From NCBI RefSeq assembly GCF_034676725.1, contig NZ_JAUCBR010000004.1:387501-451500 (forward strand): DNA of 64,000 bases, read 5' to 3'. The DNA comes from Denitromonas sp. GTDB taxonomy: Bacteria > Pseudomonadota > Gammaproteobacteria > Burkholderiales > Rhodocyclaceae. A program made the position numbers and the translations under genes. Of the stretch, positions 19,005 through 26,968 are shown in pieces (position 1 is the first letter of the stretch; each line of letters opens with the position of its first letter). The notes under the pieces are model-generated. The model made no database searches, was not told the DNA's origin, and saw nothing but the letters and a program-made list of their open reading frames with translations.

Positions 19005-19186
19005 GTCTGCCCACCCCAGCCAGGCCCGGCACCGGCGCGAACGCCGCACATTCAGGCGAGGGGGCGAGCCATCGGCACCATCGACGGCGGCCAGCGCACA
19101 ACTCACGGCATGTCGCCAGGACCGGGCGCATGGCGCACACCGACCCACCCCGGGGCATCAAGCGCAACCGGCGGATTCACTCCCGC

Positions 19187-20401
19187 TCAGCCAGGCACCC
19201 ACAGGCCATGGCGCACCTCGTGCTGCTTGATGATGCCGCTCATCACGCGCACCATTTTCCCGGCCACCGCCGGCCAGCCGAGGTCCTGCACACTCTTGCG
19301 GGCGTTGGCGGCCATGGCCAGACGGGCGTTGCGATCGCCGGCCACGCGCAGCGCGGCATCGACAAAGGCGTCCTCGTCGGGCACCGGCGCCAGCCAGCCG
19401 TTGTGGCCGTTGCGTACGCGCTCAGCGCCGGCGGCATAGTCGAAGCACACCACCGGCAGGCCACTGGCCAGTGCCTCGGTGGTGACGTTGCCGAAGGTCT
19501 CGGTGAGGCTGGGGAAGAGGAACATGTCGGCCGAGGCATAGTGCGCGGCGAGGTCCTCGCCGGTGCGCATGCCGGCATAGCTGTGCTCGGGGTAGCGGCG
19601 CGCCAGTGCCTCGCGCGAGGGGCCGTCGCCCACGAACAGCAGGCGGGCCTCGGGCACGCGCTGTGCAATCGCCTCAAAGGCGCGAATCGCCAACTTCAGG
19701 TTCTTCTCCGGCGCCAGGCGCCCGATCACCGCCACCACCAGGGTGTGCGGCTCGGCACCCCAGCTGGCGCGCAGGGCCTCGTCGCGGCGGGCGGGCGAGA
19801 ACAGCTCGGTATCGACGCCACGCGGCACCACTTCGATCTGGCGCACCCCATCCTGATGCAGCGAATCGGCCATCGCCCGGGTGGGCACCAGGCACACATC
19901 GCCCTTGTTGTGGAAGCGGCGCAGGTAGGCCTTCACCGGCGTCTTCAACCAGCCCACGCCGTAGTAGGTGCTGTAGCTGTGGAAATTGGTGTGGAACTCG
20001 GTAATCGTCGGCAGGCGCAGCTTGCGCGCCGCGGCCAGCGCCGACCAGCCCAGCGGCCCTTCGGTCACCACCTGCACCACGTCCGGGCGCCGGACCGACC
20101 ACAGCCGGATCAATGCGTTGCGCGCCGGCAGGCCCATCTTCAGGTGCGGATAGCGCGGGATGGGCAGTCCGCGGGAGAGCATCTCCTCGTACTGCGCTTC
20201 GCGCGCCGGCATGTCGCCCGCACTCTGCCGTGGGCGGACCAGCATCACGCTGTGCCCCTGCCTGACCAGCCCGTCGACCACCCGGGCCGTGGTCAGCGAG
20301 ACCCCGTTGATCTCGGGCGGATAGGTTTCGGTCACCACCGCCACGCGCAGCCGGTCGGCATCGGCGGGCAGCTCGACGTAGGAAAGTAAGCTCGCGTCCA
20401 T
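19187..20401 (-). CDS. GT4-family glycosyltransferase, candidate phosphate-starvation glycolipid synthase
   Basis: 404 aa, GT-B fold. N-terminal RVAVVTETYPPEINGVSLTT is typical of the MgtA/PimB/SqdX-like subgroup; the C-terminal donor site includes VIGRLAPEKN and the EX7E block in SLTETFGNVTTEALASG. This subgroup adds hexoses to lipids or polyisoprenols. The gene diverges from olsB across a region with 11-bp-spaced PHO-box half-sites on both strands, so a glycolipid made under phosphate limitation is a reasonable inference. The ATG at 20401 has no SD and sits about where transcription should start if the proposed -10 is right, so the mRNA may be leaderless. The 217 bases to pfkB show no gene. 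Confidence 0.8.
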   Translation of the reverse strand: MDASLLSYVELPADADRLRVAVVTETYPPEINGVSLTTARVVDGLVRQGHSVMLVRPRQSAGDMPAREAQYEEMLSRGLPIPRYPHLKMGLPARNALIRLWSVRRPDVVQVVTEGPLGWSALAAARKLRLPTITEFHTNFHSYSTYYGVGWLKTPVKAYLRRFHNKGDVCLVPTRAMADSLHQDGVRQIEVVPRGVDTELFSPARRDEALRASWGAEPHTLVVAVIGRLAPEKNLKLAIRAFEAIAQRVPEARLLFVGDGPSREALARRYPEHSYAGMRTGEDLAAHYASADMFLFPSLTETFGNVTTEALASGLPVVCFDYAAGAERVRNGHNGWLAPVPDEDAFVDAALRVAGDRNARLAMAANARKSVQDLGWPAVAGKMVRVMSGIIKQHEVRHGLWVPG

Positions 20402-20424
20402 GGCGGCGACTGTCGCGCGACGGG

Positions 20425-20464
20425 ACGACACCGGTGTGACATCTCGGTGACATTGCCATGACAG
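20425..20464 (-). promoter_or_regulatory. PHO box array upstream of the glycosyltransferase gene
   Basis: Minus strand: CTGTCAT (20464-20458, exact consensus half-site), ATGTCAC (20453-20447), ATGTCAC (20442-20436), GTGTCGT (20431-20425): four half-sites at exact 11-bp period. GACAGT (20414-20409) lies 10 bases downstream, the canonical spacing of a PhoB-dependent -10. Confidence 0.6.
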
Positions 20465-20491
20465 GCTGCAACGACGATCGCGCGCCACCGG

Positions 20492-20547
20492 GTGTCACAC
20501 GGCAGTAAAGCGCATGTCACGCGAGCGCAACCTGCGCTTCCTACAGT
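20492..20547 (+). promoter_or_regulatory. PHO box array and -10 of olsB
   Basis: GTGTCAC (20492-20498), CAGTAAA (20503-20509), ATGTCAC (20514-20520), GCGCAAC (20525-20531) at 11-bp period, then 10 bases and TACAGT (20542-20547). The second and fourth half-sites are weak; phase and spacing match the PhoB consensus (CTGTCAT repeats, -10 ten bases downstream). Confidence 0.5.
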
Positions 20548-20577
20548 GGCGGCCATTGCTTACCGCTGGAGCACATC

Positions 20578-21336
20578 ATGCTCGATAAACGCCAGGATTC
20601 CGCCACTCGCCGCCGCCGAAATCTCCATGTGGGTCTGGCCACCTGCGACACCGAAGTGGTCGAAGCCCAGAAGCTGCGCTACCGCGTCTTCGCCGACGAG
20701 ATGGGCGCCCGCCTGAACTCCCGCACCCCTGGCGTCGATCGCGACATCTACGATCCGTTCTGCGACCACCTCATCGTGCGCGACGAAGATCACGGCAAGA
20801 TCGTCGGCACCTACCGCATCCTGCCCCCCGACGCGGCCCGTCGTGTGGGCGGCTACTATTCGGAAAACGAGTTCGACCTCACCCGCCTGCTGCATCTGCG
20901 CAACCGCATGGTCGAAATCGGCCGCTCGTGCATCGATGCCGACTACCGCTCGGGTGCCGTCATCGCCTTGCTATGGTCGGGCCTGGCGCGCTACATGCAG
21001 GAGAACGGCTACGACTATCTGATCGGCTGCGCCTCGGTGAGCATGGCCGACGGCGGCCATCGCGCGGCGAGTTTGTATAATCAACTCCGCGAGAAGCACA
21101 TGGCCCCGCTGGAGTACCGGGTCTTCCCGCGCGCCGCGCTGCCGCTCGACAAGTTGCGCGACGACCTGGAAACCGAGGCGCCGCCGCTGATCAAGGGCTA
21201 CCTGCGCGCAGGCGCGTGGGTGTGTGGCGACCCGGCCTGGGATCCGGACTTCAATGTGGCGGACCTGCCGATCCTGATGCCGATGGGCCGCCTCGACGCC
21301 AAATACGCCAAACACTTCATGGGACGCGACGACTGA
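20578..21336 (+). CDS. olsB: L-ornithine N(alpha)-acyltransferase OlsB
   Basis: 252 aa GNAT-like enzyme making 3-hydroxyacyl-ornithine (lyso-ornithine lipid), the first step of ornithine lipid synthesis. Family blocks: AQKLRYRVFADEMGA, CDHLIVRD, GTYRILPPDAAR, EIGRSCIDADYR and the C-terminal GYLRAGAWVCGDPAWD. TGGAG is 8 bases before the ATG. The next gene (acyl transfer, OlsA) overlaps its end, as in the olsBA arrangement of other bacteria. In Sinorhizobium meliloti olsB is PhoB-dependent, consistent with the PHO-like boxes here. Confidence 0.88.
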   Translation: MLDKRQDSATRRRRNLHVGLATCDTEVVEAQKLRYRVFADEMGARLNSRTPGVDRDIYDPFCDHLIVRDEDHGKIVGTYRILPPDAARRVGGYYSENEFDLTRLLHLRNRMVEIGRSCIDADYRSGAVIALLWSGLARYMQENGYDYLIGCASVSMADGGHRAASLYNQLREKHMAPLEYRVFPRAALPLDKLRDDLETEAPPLIKGYLRAGAWVCGDPAWDPDFNVADLPILMPMGRLDAKYAKHFMGRDD

Positions 21337-22106
21337 AACCGACCACCTCCCCGCTGCGCCGCGCCTGGCGCACCACCCGCCTCGCCCTGCACCTGGTGCA
21401 GGGCGTGCTGACCACCGCGCTGGTCTTCCCCTGGCTATCGCTCCAGCGCCGCGGGCAGCTGCGCCAACGCTGGTCGAAAGGCCTGCTGTCGCTGCTCGGT
21501 TTCCGGCTCCGCATCGACGGCGACGCCCTGGCCCACCCCGCCCTGCTGATCGCCAACCATGTGTCGTGGGTCGATATCTTCGCCATCAACGCGCTGAGCC
21601 CCAGCGCCTTCGTGTCGAAAGCCGACGTACGCCAATGGCCGGTCATCGGCTGGCTCGCTGCCATGAACGAGACGGTGTTCCTGCAGCGCGGCAGTCGCGG
21701 CCATGCGCGCATCATCAACGAAGAGATCGCCTCGCGCATGGCCGCCGGGCGGCATGTGGCGGTGTTTCCGGAAGGCACGACGACCGACGGCTCGCATGTG
21801 CAGCACTTCCATGCCGCCCTGCTGCAACCGGCGATCAGCGCCGGCCAGCCGATCCAGCCCCTGGCGCTGCGCTATCGCACCCCCGACGGGGCATTCACCC
21901 GGGCCGCGGCGTACGACGGCGACCTGTCGGTGCTCGACAGCCTCAAGGCCATCATCGCCACGCCGTGCATCGAAGTGCATCTGAGTGTCCTGCCGGCATT
22001 CGCCACGACCGACGCCAACCGCCGCAGCATCGCCACCGCGGCGCACGCGGCCATCTCGGCGCGCGTCGCGCCGCCCGTGGCCGAGCCTCGGCGCGAAGCG
22101 GCCTGA
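21333..22106 (+). CDS. olsA: 1-acyl-sn-glycerol-3-phosphate acyltransferase family, probable OlsA
   Basis: PlsC-family acyltransferase; it would acylate lyso-ornithine lipid to ornithine lipid. Motifs: NHVSWVDIFAIN (the HX4D-type catalytic block is here NHVSWVD), FLQRGSRG and FPEGTTTDGS. The hydrophobic N-terminal helix typical of the family begins right after the olsB stop, but no ATG/GTG/TTG exists there. Either a CTG at 21333 (overlapping the olsB stop as CTGA) starts the protein (257 aa), or the GTG at 21216 gives a 39-residue nonhomologous extension. I chose 21333 on homology length; the start is uncertain. Confidence 0.82.
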   Translation: MKPTTSPLRRAWRTTRLALHLVQGVLTTALVFPWLSLQRRGQLRQRWSKGLLSLLGFRLRIDGDALAHPALLIANHVSWVDIFAINALSPSAFVSKADVRQWPVIGWLAAMNETVFLQRGSRGHARIINEEIASRMAAGRHVAVFPEGTTTDGSHVQHFHAALLQPAISAGQPIQPLALRYRTPDGAFTRAAAYDGDLSVLDSLKAIIATPCIEVHLSVLPAFATTDANRRSIATAAHAAISARVAPPVAEPRREAA

Positions 22107-22108
22107 GC

Positions 22109-22921
22109 TTACTTTCGCGCCTCGACGGCGCCGACCTGGAAGACCTTGCCGTCCTCCAGACGATACGCGGTCAGCTTGCCGCCCCACAGGCACCCGGTAT
22201 CGAGCCCCACAAAACCCGGCGCCCGATGCAACCCCAGCGCGGACCAGTGCCCGGCCAGCACCGTATGGCTGCCCCGCGCTCGCCCGGGGACGGCAAACCA
22301 CGGCAGCGCCCCCTCCGGCGCGTTGTCCGGCGGCCCCTTGTGCTTGAACTCCATGAGCCCGTCCGGCGAACAAAAGCGCATGCGCGTCATGGCATTGACG
22401 ATGCAGCGCAGCCGATCCTGCCCGGCGAGCGCATCCGACCACGCGGCAGGCTCATTGCCGGCCAGGTCGGCCAGAAAGGCCTGCCGCCCGGGCCCTTGCA
22501 GCACCGCCTCGACCTCGCCAGCCAGCGCCCGCGCCTGCGGGATCGTCCATTGCGGCAACAGCCCGGCATGGACCATGGCAAAGCGGCCCGCCACATGCAT
22601 CAGCGGACGACTGGCCAGCCAGTCGAGCAGTTGGTCGGCGTCCGGCGCATCGAGGATGGGCTGGATGGTGTCGTCCTTGCCTCGCTTTTTCCAGCCGGCG
22701 GCCACCATCAACAGGTACAGGTCATGGTTGCCCAGCACCACGGTGGCGGCCTCGCCGAGGCCGCGGATGGCACGCAAGGTATCGAGCGACCGGGGGCCGC
22801 GATTGACGATGTCGCCGACGAACCACAGGTGGTCGCGGCCCTTGCGGAAGCGGATCTTCTTGACCAGCGCGAGGAGCGAGTCGTGGCAACCTTGAACGTC
22901 GCCGATCGCGTACGTCGCCAC
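22109..22921 (-). CDS. apaH: Bis(5'-nucleosyl)-tetraphosphatase, symmetrical
   Basis: 270 aa metallophosphatase splitting Ap4A into two ADP, also able to remove Np4 caps from RNA. Motifs in order: GDVQGCHDSL, GDIVNRGP, GNHDLYLL and a distal VHAGLLP. It lies 5 bases downstream of the wbpM-like gene and probably shares the polysaccharide cluster transcript. It is convergent with olsA (2-base gap). Confidence 0.95.
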   Translation of the reverse strand: MATYAIGDVQGCHDSLLALVKKIRFRKGRDHLWFVGDIVNRGPRSLDTLRAIRGLGEAATVVLGNHDLYLLMVAAGWKKRGKDDTIQPILDAPDADQLLDWLASRPLMHVAGRFAMVHAGLLPQWTIPQARALAGEVEAVLQGPGRQAFLADLAGNEPAAWSDALAGQDRLRCIVNAMTRMRFCSPDGLMEFKHKGPPDNAPEGALPWFAVPGRARGSHTVLAGHWSALGLHRAPGFVGLDTGCLWGGKLTAYRLEDGKVFQVGAVEARK

Positions 22922-22926
22922 GGCGC

Positions 22927-24807
22927 TCAGGCCCGGCGCACGTCGTCAGCGGACAACGCGCCGGTCACGACCTTGAGGGCCGGCCGCCCCTGCATGGGGA
23001 CATACTCCGGCACCCAGCGCAGCAACCCCTGGCGCACCGCCTCATCGGCCACCGGCCCGGCGCCGGCCAGCCAGCTTCCGAGCGCCGTCAGGAAATCGGC
23101 CGGCACCGGACGCGAGCGCGCGATCCGCAGCTTGGGATGCGGCGTCTCGCGGGTTTCTTCCGCATCGGCGAGCAGTTCCTCGTACAGCTTCTCGCCGGGG
23201 CGCAGACCGGTAAATTCGATACGGATCTCGTCTTCAGCATACCCGGACAGGCGAATCATGTTGCGCGCCAGATCAACGATGCGCACCGGGTCGCCCATGT
23301 CGAGCACGAAGATCTCGCCGCCCCGCCCCATGCTCGCCGCCTGCAACACCAGCTGTGCCGCCTCGGGAATCGACATGAAGTAGCGGGTGATCTCCGGATG
23401 GGTGACCGTCACCGGTCCGCCGCGCGCAATCTGCTCCTGAAACTTGGGGATCACGCTACCGGTGCTGCCCAGCACGTTGCCGAAGCGCACCATCTCGAAC
23501 TGCGTGCGCCCGCCCTGCGAATGCAGCGCCTCACACACCATCTCGGCCAGACGCTTGGTGGCCCCCATGACATTGGTCGGATTGACCGCCTTGTCGGTCG
23601 ACACCAGCACAAAACGCTCCGCGCCATGGCGTTGCGCGCACTGCGCCACCTGCAAGGTGCCGAGCACGTTGTTGCGTACCGCCTGCCAGGCGTTGCCCAC
23701 CTCCATCAGCGGCACATGCTTGTAGGCCGCGGCATGGAAGACCAGTGCCGGCCGCCACTGGGCAAAGATCTCGTCGAGCCGCTGCGCATCCTTGACGTCA
23801 CCGGCGAGCGGCACGATGCTGACATCCGGCTGGTGATTGGCGAACCACTGCTCGATGGTGTAGAGCACGAATTCGCTGGCCTCGAACAAGACCAGGCGCG
23901 CCGGCGAGAACCTGGCCAGCTGACGACACAGCTCGCTACCGATCGACCCGCCAGCCCCGGTCACCAGCACCGTCTTGCCGGCGATCATGGTCTGCACATG
24001 GTCGCTGTCGATCGACACCGACTCCCGGCCGAGCAAGTCTTCGATCTCCACCGGGCGCATGGCGTTGATCGCCACCTTGCCGCTCATCAGGTCTTCGAGG
24101 CCAGGCACGGTAAACGTGTGGGCGCCGGCCCGCACCGCCAGATCCGCCGCCCGGCGCAGGGCCTCGCCGGCCGCCGAGGGCATGGCGAGAATCACATGCT
24201 GCGCCTTGAAGTCCGTCAGCACCTGCGGCAGATCATCGACCGCGCCGGCCACCGGACAGCCGTAGAGTTCCAGCCCACGCTTGGCGGGGCTGTCATCGAC
24301 CAGCGCCACCACCCGCCAGTCCGGGCTGCGCTCGAGCTCGCGCACCAGCATGGCTCCGCCGGTGCCGGCGCCCACCACCACCACCGGCTTGCCGGCCGCA
24401 CGCAGGTCGCCATACAGACGGTGTTCCTTCCACATCCGCCAGGTCGCGCGCCCGCCCCCCATAATGGTGATCAGCAGCAGCGGGTAAAGAATCATCATCG
24501 ACCGCGGGATACCGGGCAACGTCCGGTCGGCCGCCAGCATCACCAGCAAGGCCACCGACGACACCCCGACCGCCTTCAACACCCGCTTCAGATCCGGCAG
24601 GCTGGCAAACACCCACATGCCACGATACAGGCCCGCCCACCGGCAGGCCGCCGCATGCACCACCAGCAAGATCGCCAGGCTGAGGGAGAACTTCAGGCCA
24701 TAGCCCGTCGGCCACTCGAAATTGAAGCGCAGCAGAAAACCGGCCGACCACGCCACGGCGGCGGTCGCCAGGTCGAACAGGACAATGAGGGCGGTACGAA
24801 AAGGCAT
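22927..24807 (-). CDS. wbpM: Membrane-bound nucleotide-sugar 4,6-dehydratase (WbpM/CapD/FlaA1-like)
   Basis: 626 aa. Four N-terminal transmembrane segments (about residues 10-115), a first Rossmann-like domain (VVVVGAGTGGAML), then the SDR domain with GAGGSIGSELCRQL and the modified active site STDKAVNPTNVMGATKR, where Met replaces the usual Tyr of YxxxK, as in WbpM. Converts UDP-GlcNAc to the 4-keto-6-deoxy sugar on the inner membrane. With the wbpV- and wbpL-like genes upstream on the same strand it forms a module that makes and loads the first sugar. The 143 bases between it and the wbpL-like gene hold no gene. Confidence 0.92.
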   Translation of the reverse strand: MPFRTALIVLFDLATAAVAWSAGFLLRFNFEWPTGYGLKFSLSLAILLVVHAAACRWAGLYRGMWVFASLPDLKRVLKAVGVSSVALLVMLAADRTLPGIPRSMMILYPLLLITIMGGGRATWRMWKEHRLYGDLRAAGKPVVVVGAGTGGAMLVRELERSPDWRVVALVDDSPAKRGLELYGCPVAGAVDDLPQVLTDFKAQHVILAMPSAAGEALRRAADLAVRAGAHTFTVPGLEDLMSGKVAINAMRPVEIEDLLGRESVSIDSDHVQTMIAGKTVLVTGAGGSIGSELCRQLARFSPARLVLFEASEFVLYTIEQWFANHQPDVSIVPLAGDVKDAQRLDEIFAQWRPALVFHAAAYKHVPLMEVGNAWQAVRNNVLGTLQVAQCAQRHGAERFVLVSTDKAVNPTNVMGATKRLAEMVCEALHSQGGRTQFEMVRFGNVLGSTGSVIPKFQEQIARGGPVTVTHPEITRYFMSIPEAAQLVLQAASMGRGGEIFVLDMGDPVRIVDLARNMIRLSGYAEDEIRIEFTGLRPGEKLYEELLADAEETRETPHPKLRIARSRPVPADFLTALGSWLAGAGPVADEAVRQGLLRWVPEYVPMQGRPALKVVTGALSADDVRRA

Positions 24808-24950
24808 GGTTGAGTCGTCAATCCTGTCGGGCTGCTTGCCACCACGGCCGGCATCGCATCCGGGCGCAGCCACACCCGCGCATTATATCGGCATGGCGCG
24901 CCATGGCCGACCGGAGCCGCCACAAATGCTGTCGGCCATCCACGACAGCC

Positions 24951-25970
24951 TCATCCGCCGACGGCCTCATCCGGCACGCCGGCACGCAGGACCACCGCCA
25001 GTGCAACCAGCGGCAGGTAGGCAATGGTCAGGCCCAACCACACAGGCAGCATGCCGCGGGCCACGCCAACGGCCAGCGGCAGCAGCCACAGCAGGTTGAT
25101 GCCCATCACCGCCAGCGTCACCGGCAGGTGCTTGCCGGCCCGCCGGGAGGCGTGCTGATAGGCGTGGCTGCGATGCGCCTCGTACACCCGGTCGCCACGC
25201 AGCAGGCGCCGAATCAAGGTGTAGGTTGCGTCGACGACGAAAACCCCGAGCAGGATGGCCCAGCTCCAGAACAGCACGGGCGACACGGCCGCCGCCTGAA
25301 AGGAAAAGACGCCGAGCGTCATGCCCAGAAACCCGCTGCCGGCATCGCCCATGAAGATCTTGGCCGGCGGGAAATTCCATACCAGAAATCCAAGCACTGC
25401 CCCGGCCAGCGACAAGGGTACGAGGGCATCGGCCGGCGCGCCATGCAGCCAGTACAGCAAGGCACCGCCAACGCACACACAGATCGCCTCGACGCTGGCG
25501 ATGCCGTCGATCCCATCCATGAAGTTGTACAGGTTCAGCATCCACACCAGATACAAGGCGGCCAGCACCATCCCCACGCCGCTGGCGCTGCCCGGCACCG
25601 CCGCCGGCATCACCCCCGCGGGCTGCAGCCACACCAGCGCCCACACCGCCGCACCAAAATGCGCCAGCAGGCGCCAGCGCGCCGCGATATGGCCGTGATC
25701 GTCAAGAAAGCCGATGAGCGCCACCAGCGCCCCGGCACCGCCGATCGCCCACGCCCCGGCAGTACTCAACGCGCCCAGCGCCACGAGCAGCGGTTGCACG
25801 CCCAGAAAGCACAGCACGATGGCCACCCCGCCACCGCGCGGCGTCGGCGTGACATGCGAGCTGCGCGCGTTCGGCACGTCCATCAGGCTGCGCGACAATG
25901 CGTAGCGGCGCAACCGTCCGGTCAGGAAGAACGCACCCAGTACGATCAAGGGCAGGAACCAGGCACTCAT
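24951..25970 (-). CDS. wbpL: Undecaprenyl-phosphate glycosyl-1-phosphate transferase (WbpL/WecA family)
   Basis: 339 aa, about ten hydrophobic segments. Polyprenyl-phosphate sugar-1-P transferase motifs: PNARSSHVTPTPRGGG, FLDDHGHIAARWR, MLNLYNFMDGIDGIAS, FMGDAGSGFLG, and the cytosolic HRSHAYQHAS. It would start O-unit assembly by moving a HexNAc-6-deoxy sugar 1-phosphate to the lipid carrier at the inner membrane. Partnered with the wbpV-like reductase upstream (33-base gap). Confidence 0.9.
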   Translation of the reverse strand: MSAWFLPLIVLGAFFLTGRLRRYALSRSLMDVPNARSSHVTPTPRGGGVAIVLCFLGVQPLLVALGALSTAGAWAIGGAGALVALIGFLDDHGHIAARWRLLAHFGAAVWALVWLQPAGVMPAAVPGSASGVGMVLAALYLVWMLNLYNFMDGIDGIASVEAICVCVGGALLYWLHGAPADALVPLSLAGAVLGFLVWNFPPAKIFMGDAGSGFLGMTLGVFSFQAAAVSPVLFWSWAILLGVFVVDATYTLIRRLLRGDRVYEAHRSHAYQHASRRAGKHLPVTLAVMGINLLWLLPLAVGVARGMLPVWLGLTIAYLPLVALAVVLRAGVPDEAVGG

Positions 25971-26003
25971 GGGGTCATCGTCGTCATGTCAAACAGAAAC
26001 ACC

Positions 26004-26963
26004 TCAGCGACGCTGGGCGAGGAAATCTGCAGCCGCCTTGCGCAAGCCCTCATCCAGCGACTCCGGCGGCTGCCAGCCGAGCACCGTACGCGCCTTGCTG
26101 ATATCCACCTGCAACGACCCACACAAGCGGGTCGCCAGCGCCTGGCGCCCCAACACGTTCGCCGTCGCGCAGATCCACTTCGATGGCACTGGCAGCAAAC
26201 GAGCCGAGCGCCCCAGCGCTGCCGCCACCCGCCGCAGCAACATGGTGGTCGACACATCCTCGCCGTCGCCGGCGAGGAACACCTGGCCGGCCGCCGCCGG
26301 ATGCCTGGCGCAGCACACCACCAGATCGGCAAGATTGCCCACACTGACCAGGCTGCGCCGATTGTCGATGGCCCCGAACGGCAAGGGAATACCGCGCAAC
26401 AACCACCCCATCATCGACCGGAAGTTGGCCTTCACCCCCGGGCCATAGACCAGCGGCGGTCGCACCACCACCACCTCCAGCCCGGTTTCCGCCGCCAGCG
26501 CGAACAGCCCCTGCTCGGCTTCCAGCTTGGAGACGCCATACGGATCACACGGTGCGGGCACGCTGGTTTCGTTAAACGGCAAACCGGGCGCCGTCGCCTC
26601 GCCGTTGACCTTGATCGAACTGATGAAGACAAACCGCCGACACCCCGCCGCCACAGCTGATCGCGCCAGATGCAACGTTCCCTCGACATTGCTGCGCCGA
26701 TAGGCGGCCAGCGGGTCGGATTCGTTATCGTGCATGACGTGCACACGGGCGGCACAGTGGACCACCACGTCCACTTCGGCCAATGCCTGCTGCCAGTCCG
26801 TCGACCCGCCAAGATCGCCCACCTGACAGCACTCAACCCCGCCCGCCTGCAACGGTGGCAAGCTGCGGTACGCCCGCCGCACCACCACCCCCTCTTCGTT
26901 GAGCAGACGTGCGATCACCGCCCGCCCGACGAATCCACTCGCGCCAGTCACCAACACCCGCAT
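26004..26963 (-). CDS. NAD-dependent 4-ketosugar reductase/epimerase (WbpV/WbpK-like)
   Basis: 319 aa extended SDR. Cofactor loop TGASGFVGRAV, the subgroup marker FISSIKVNGEA, catalytic YGVSK and RPPLVYGPGVKANF. In P. aeruginosa WbpV and WbpK reduce the WbpM product to UDP-D-QuiNAc or UDP-D-FucNAc; which epimer is made cannot be read from sequence. The ATG at 26963 lies 5 bases after the stop of the upstream 2-epimerase gene; an earlier ATG would overlap it. Confidence 0.85.
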   Translation of the reverse strand: MRVLVTGASGFVGRAVIARLLNEEGVVVRRAYRSLPPLQAGGVECCQVGDLGGSTDWQQALAEVDVVVHCAARVHVMHDNESDPLAAYRRSNVEGTLHLARSAVAAGCRRFVFISSIKVNGEATAPGLPFNETSVPAPCDPYGVSKLEAEQGLFALAAETGLEVVVVRPPLVYGPGVKANFRSMMGWLLRGIPLPFGAIDNRRSLVSVGNLADLVVCCARHPAAAGQVFLAGDGEDVSTTMLLRRVAAALGRSARLLPVPSKWICATANVLGRQALATRLCGSLQVDISKARTVLGWQPPESLDEGLRKAAADFLAQRR

Positions 26964-26968
26964 GGAGA

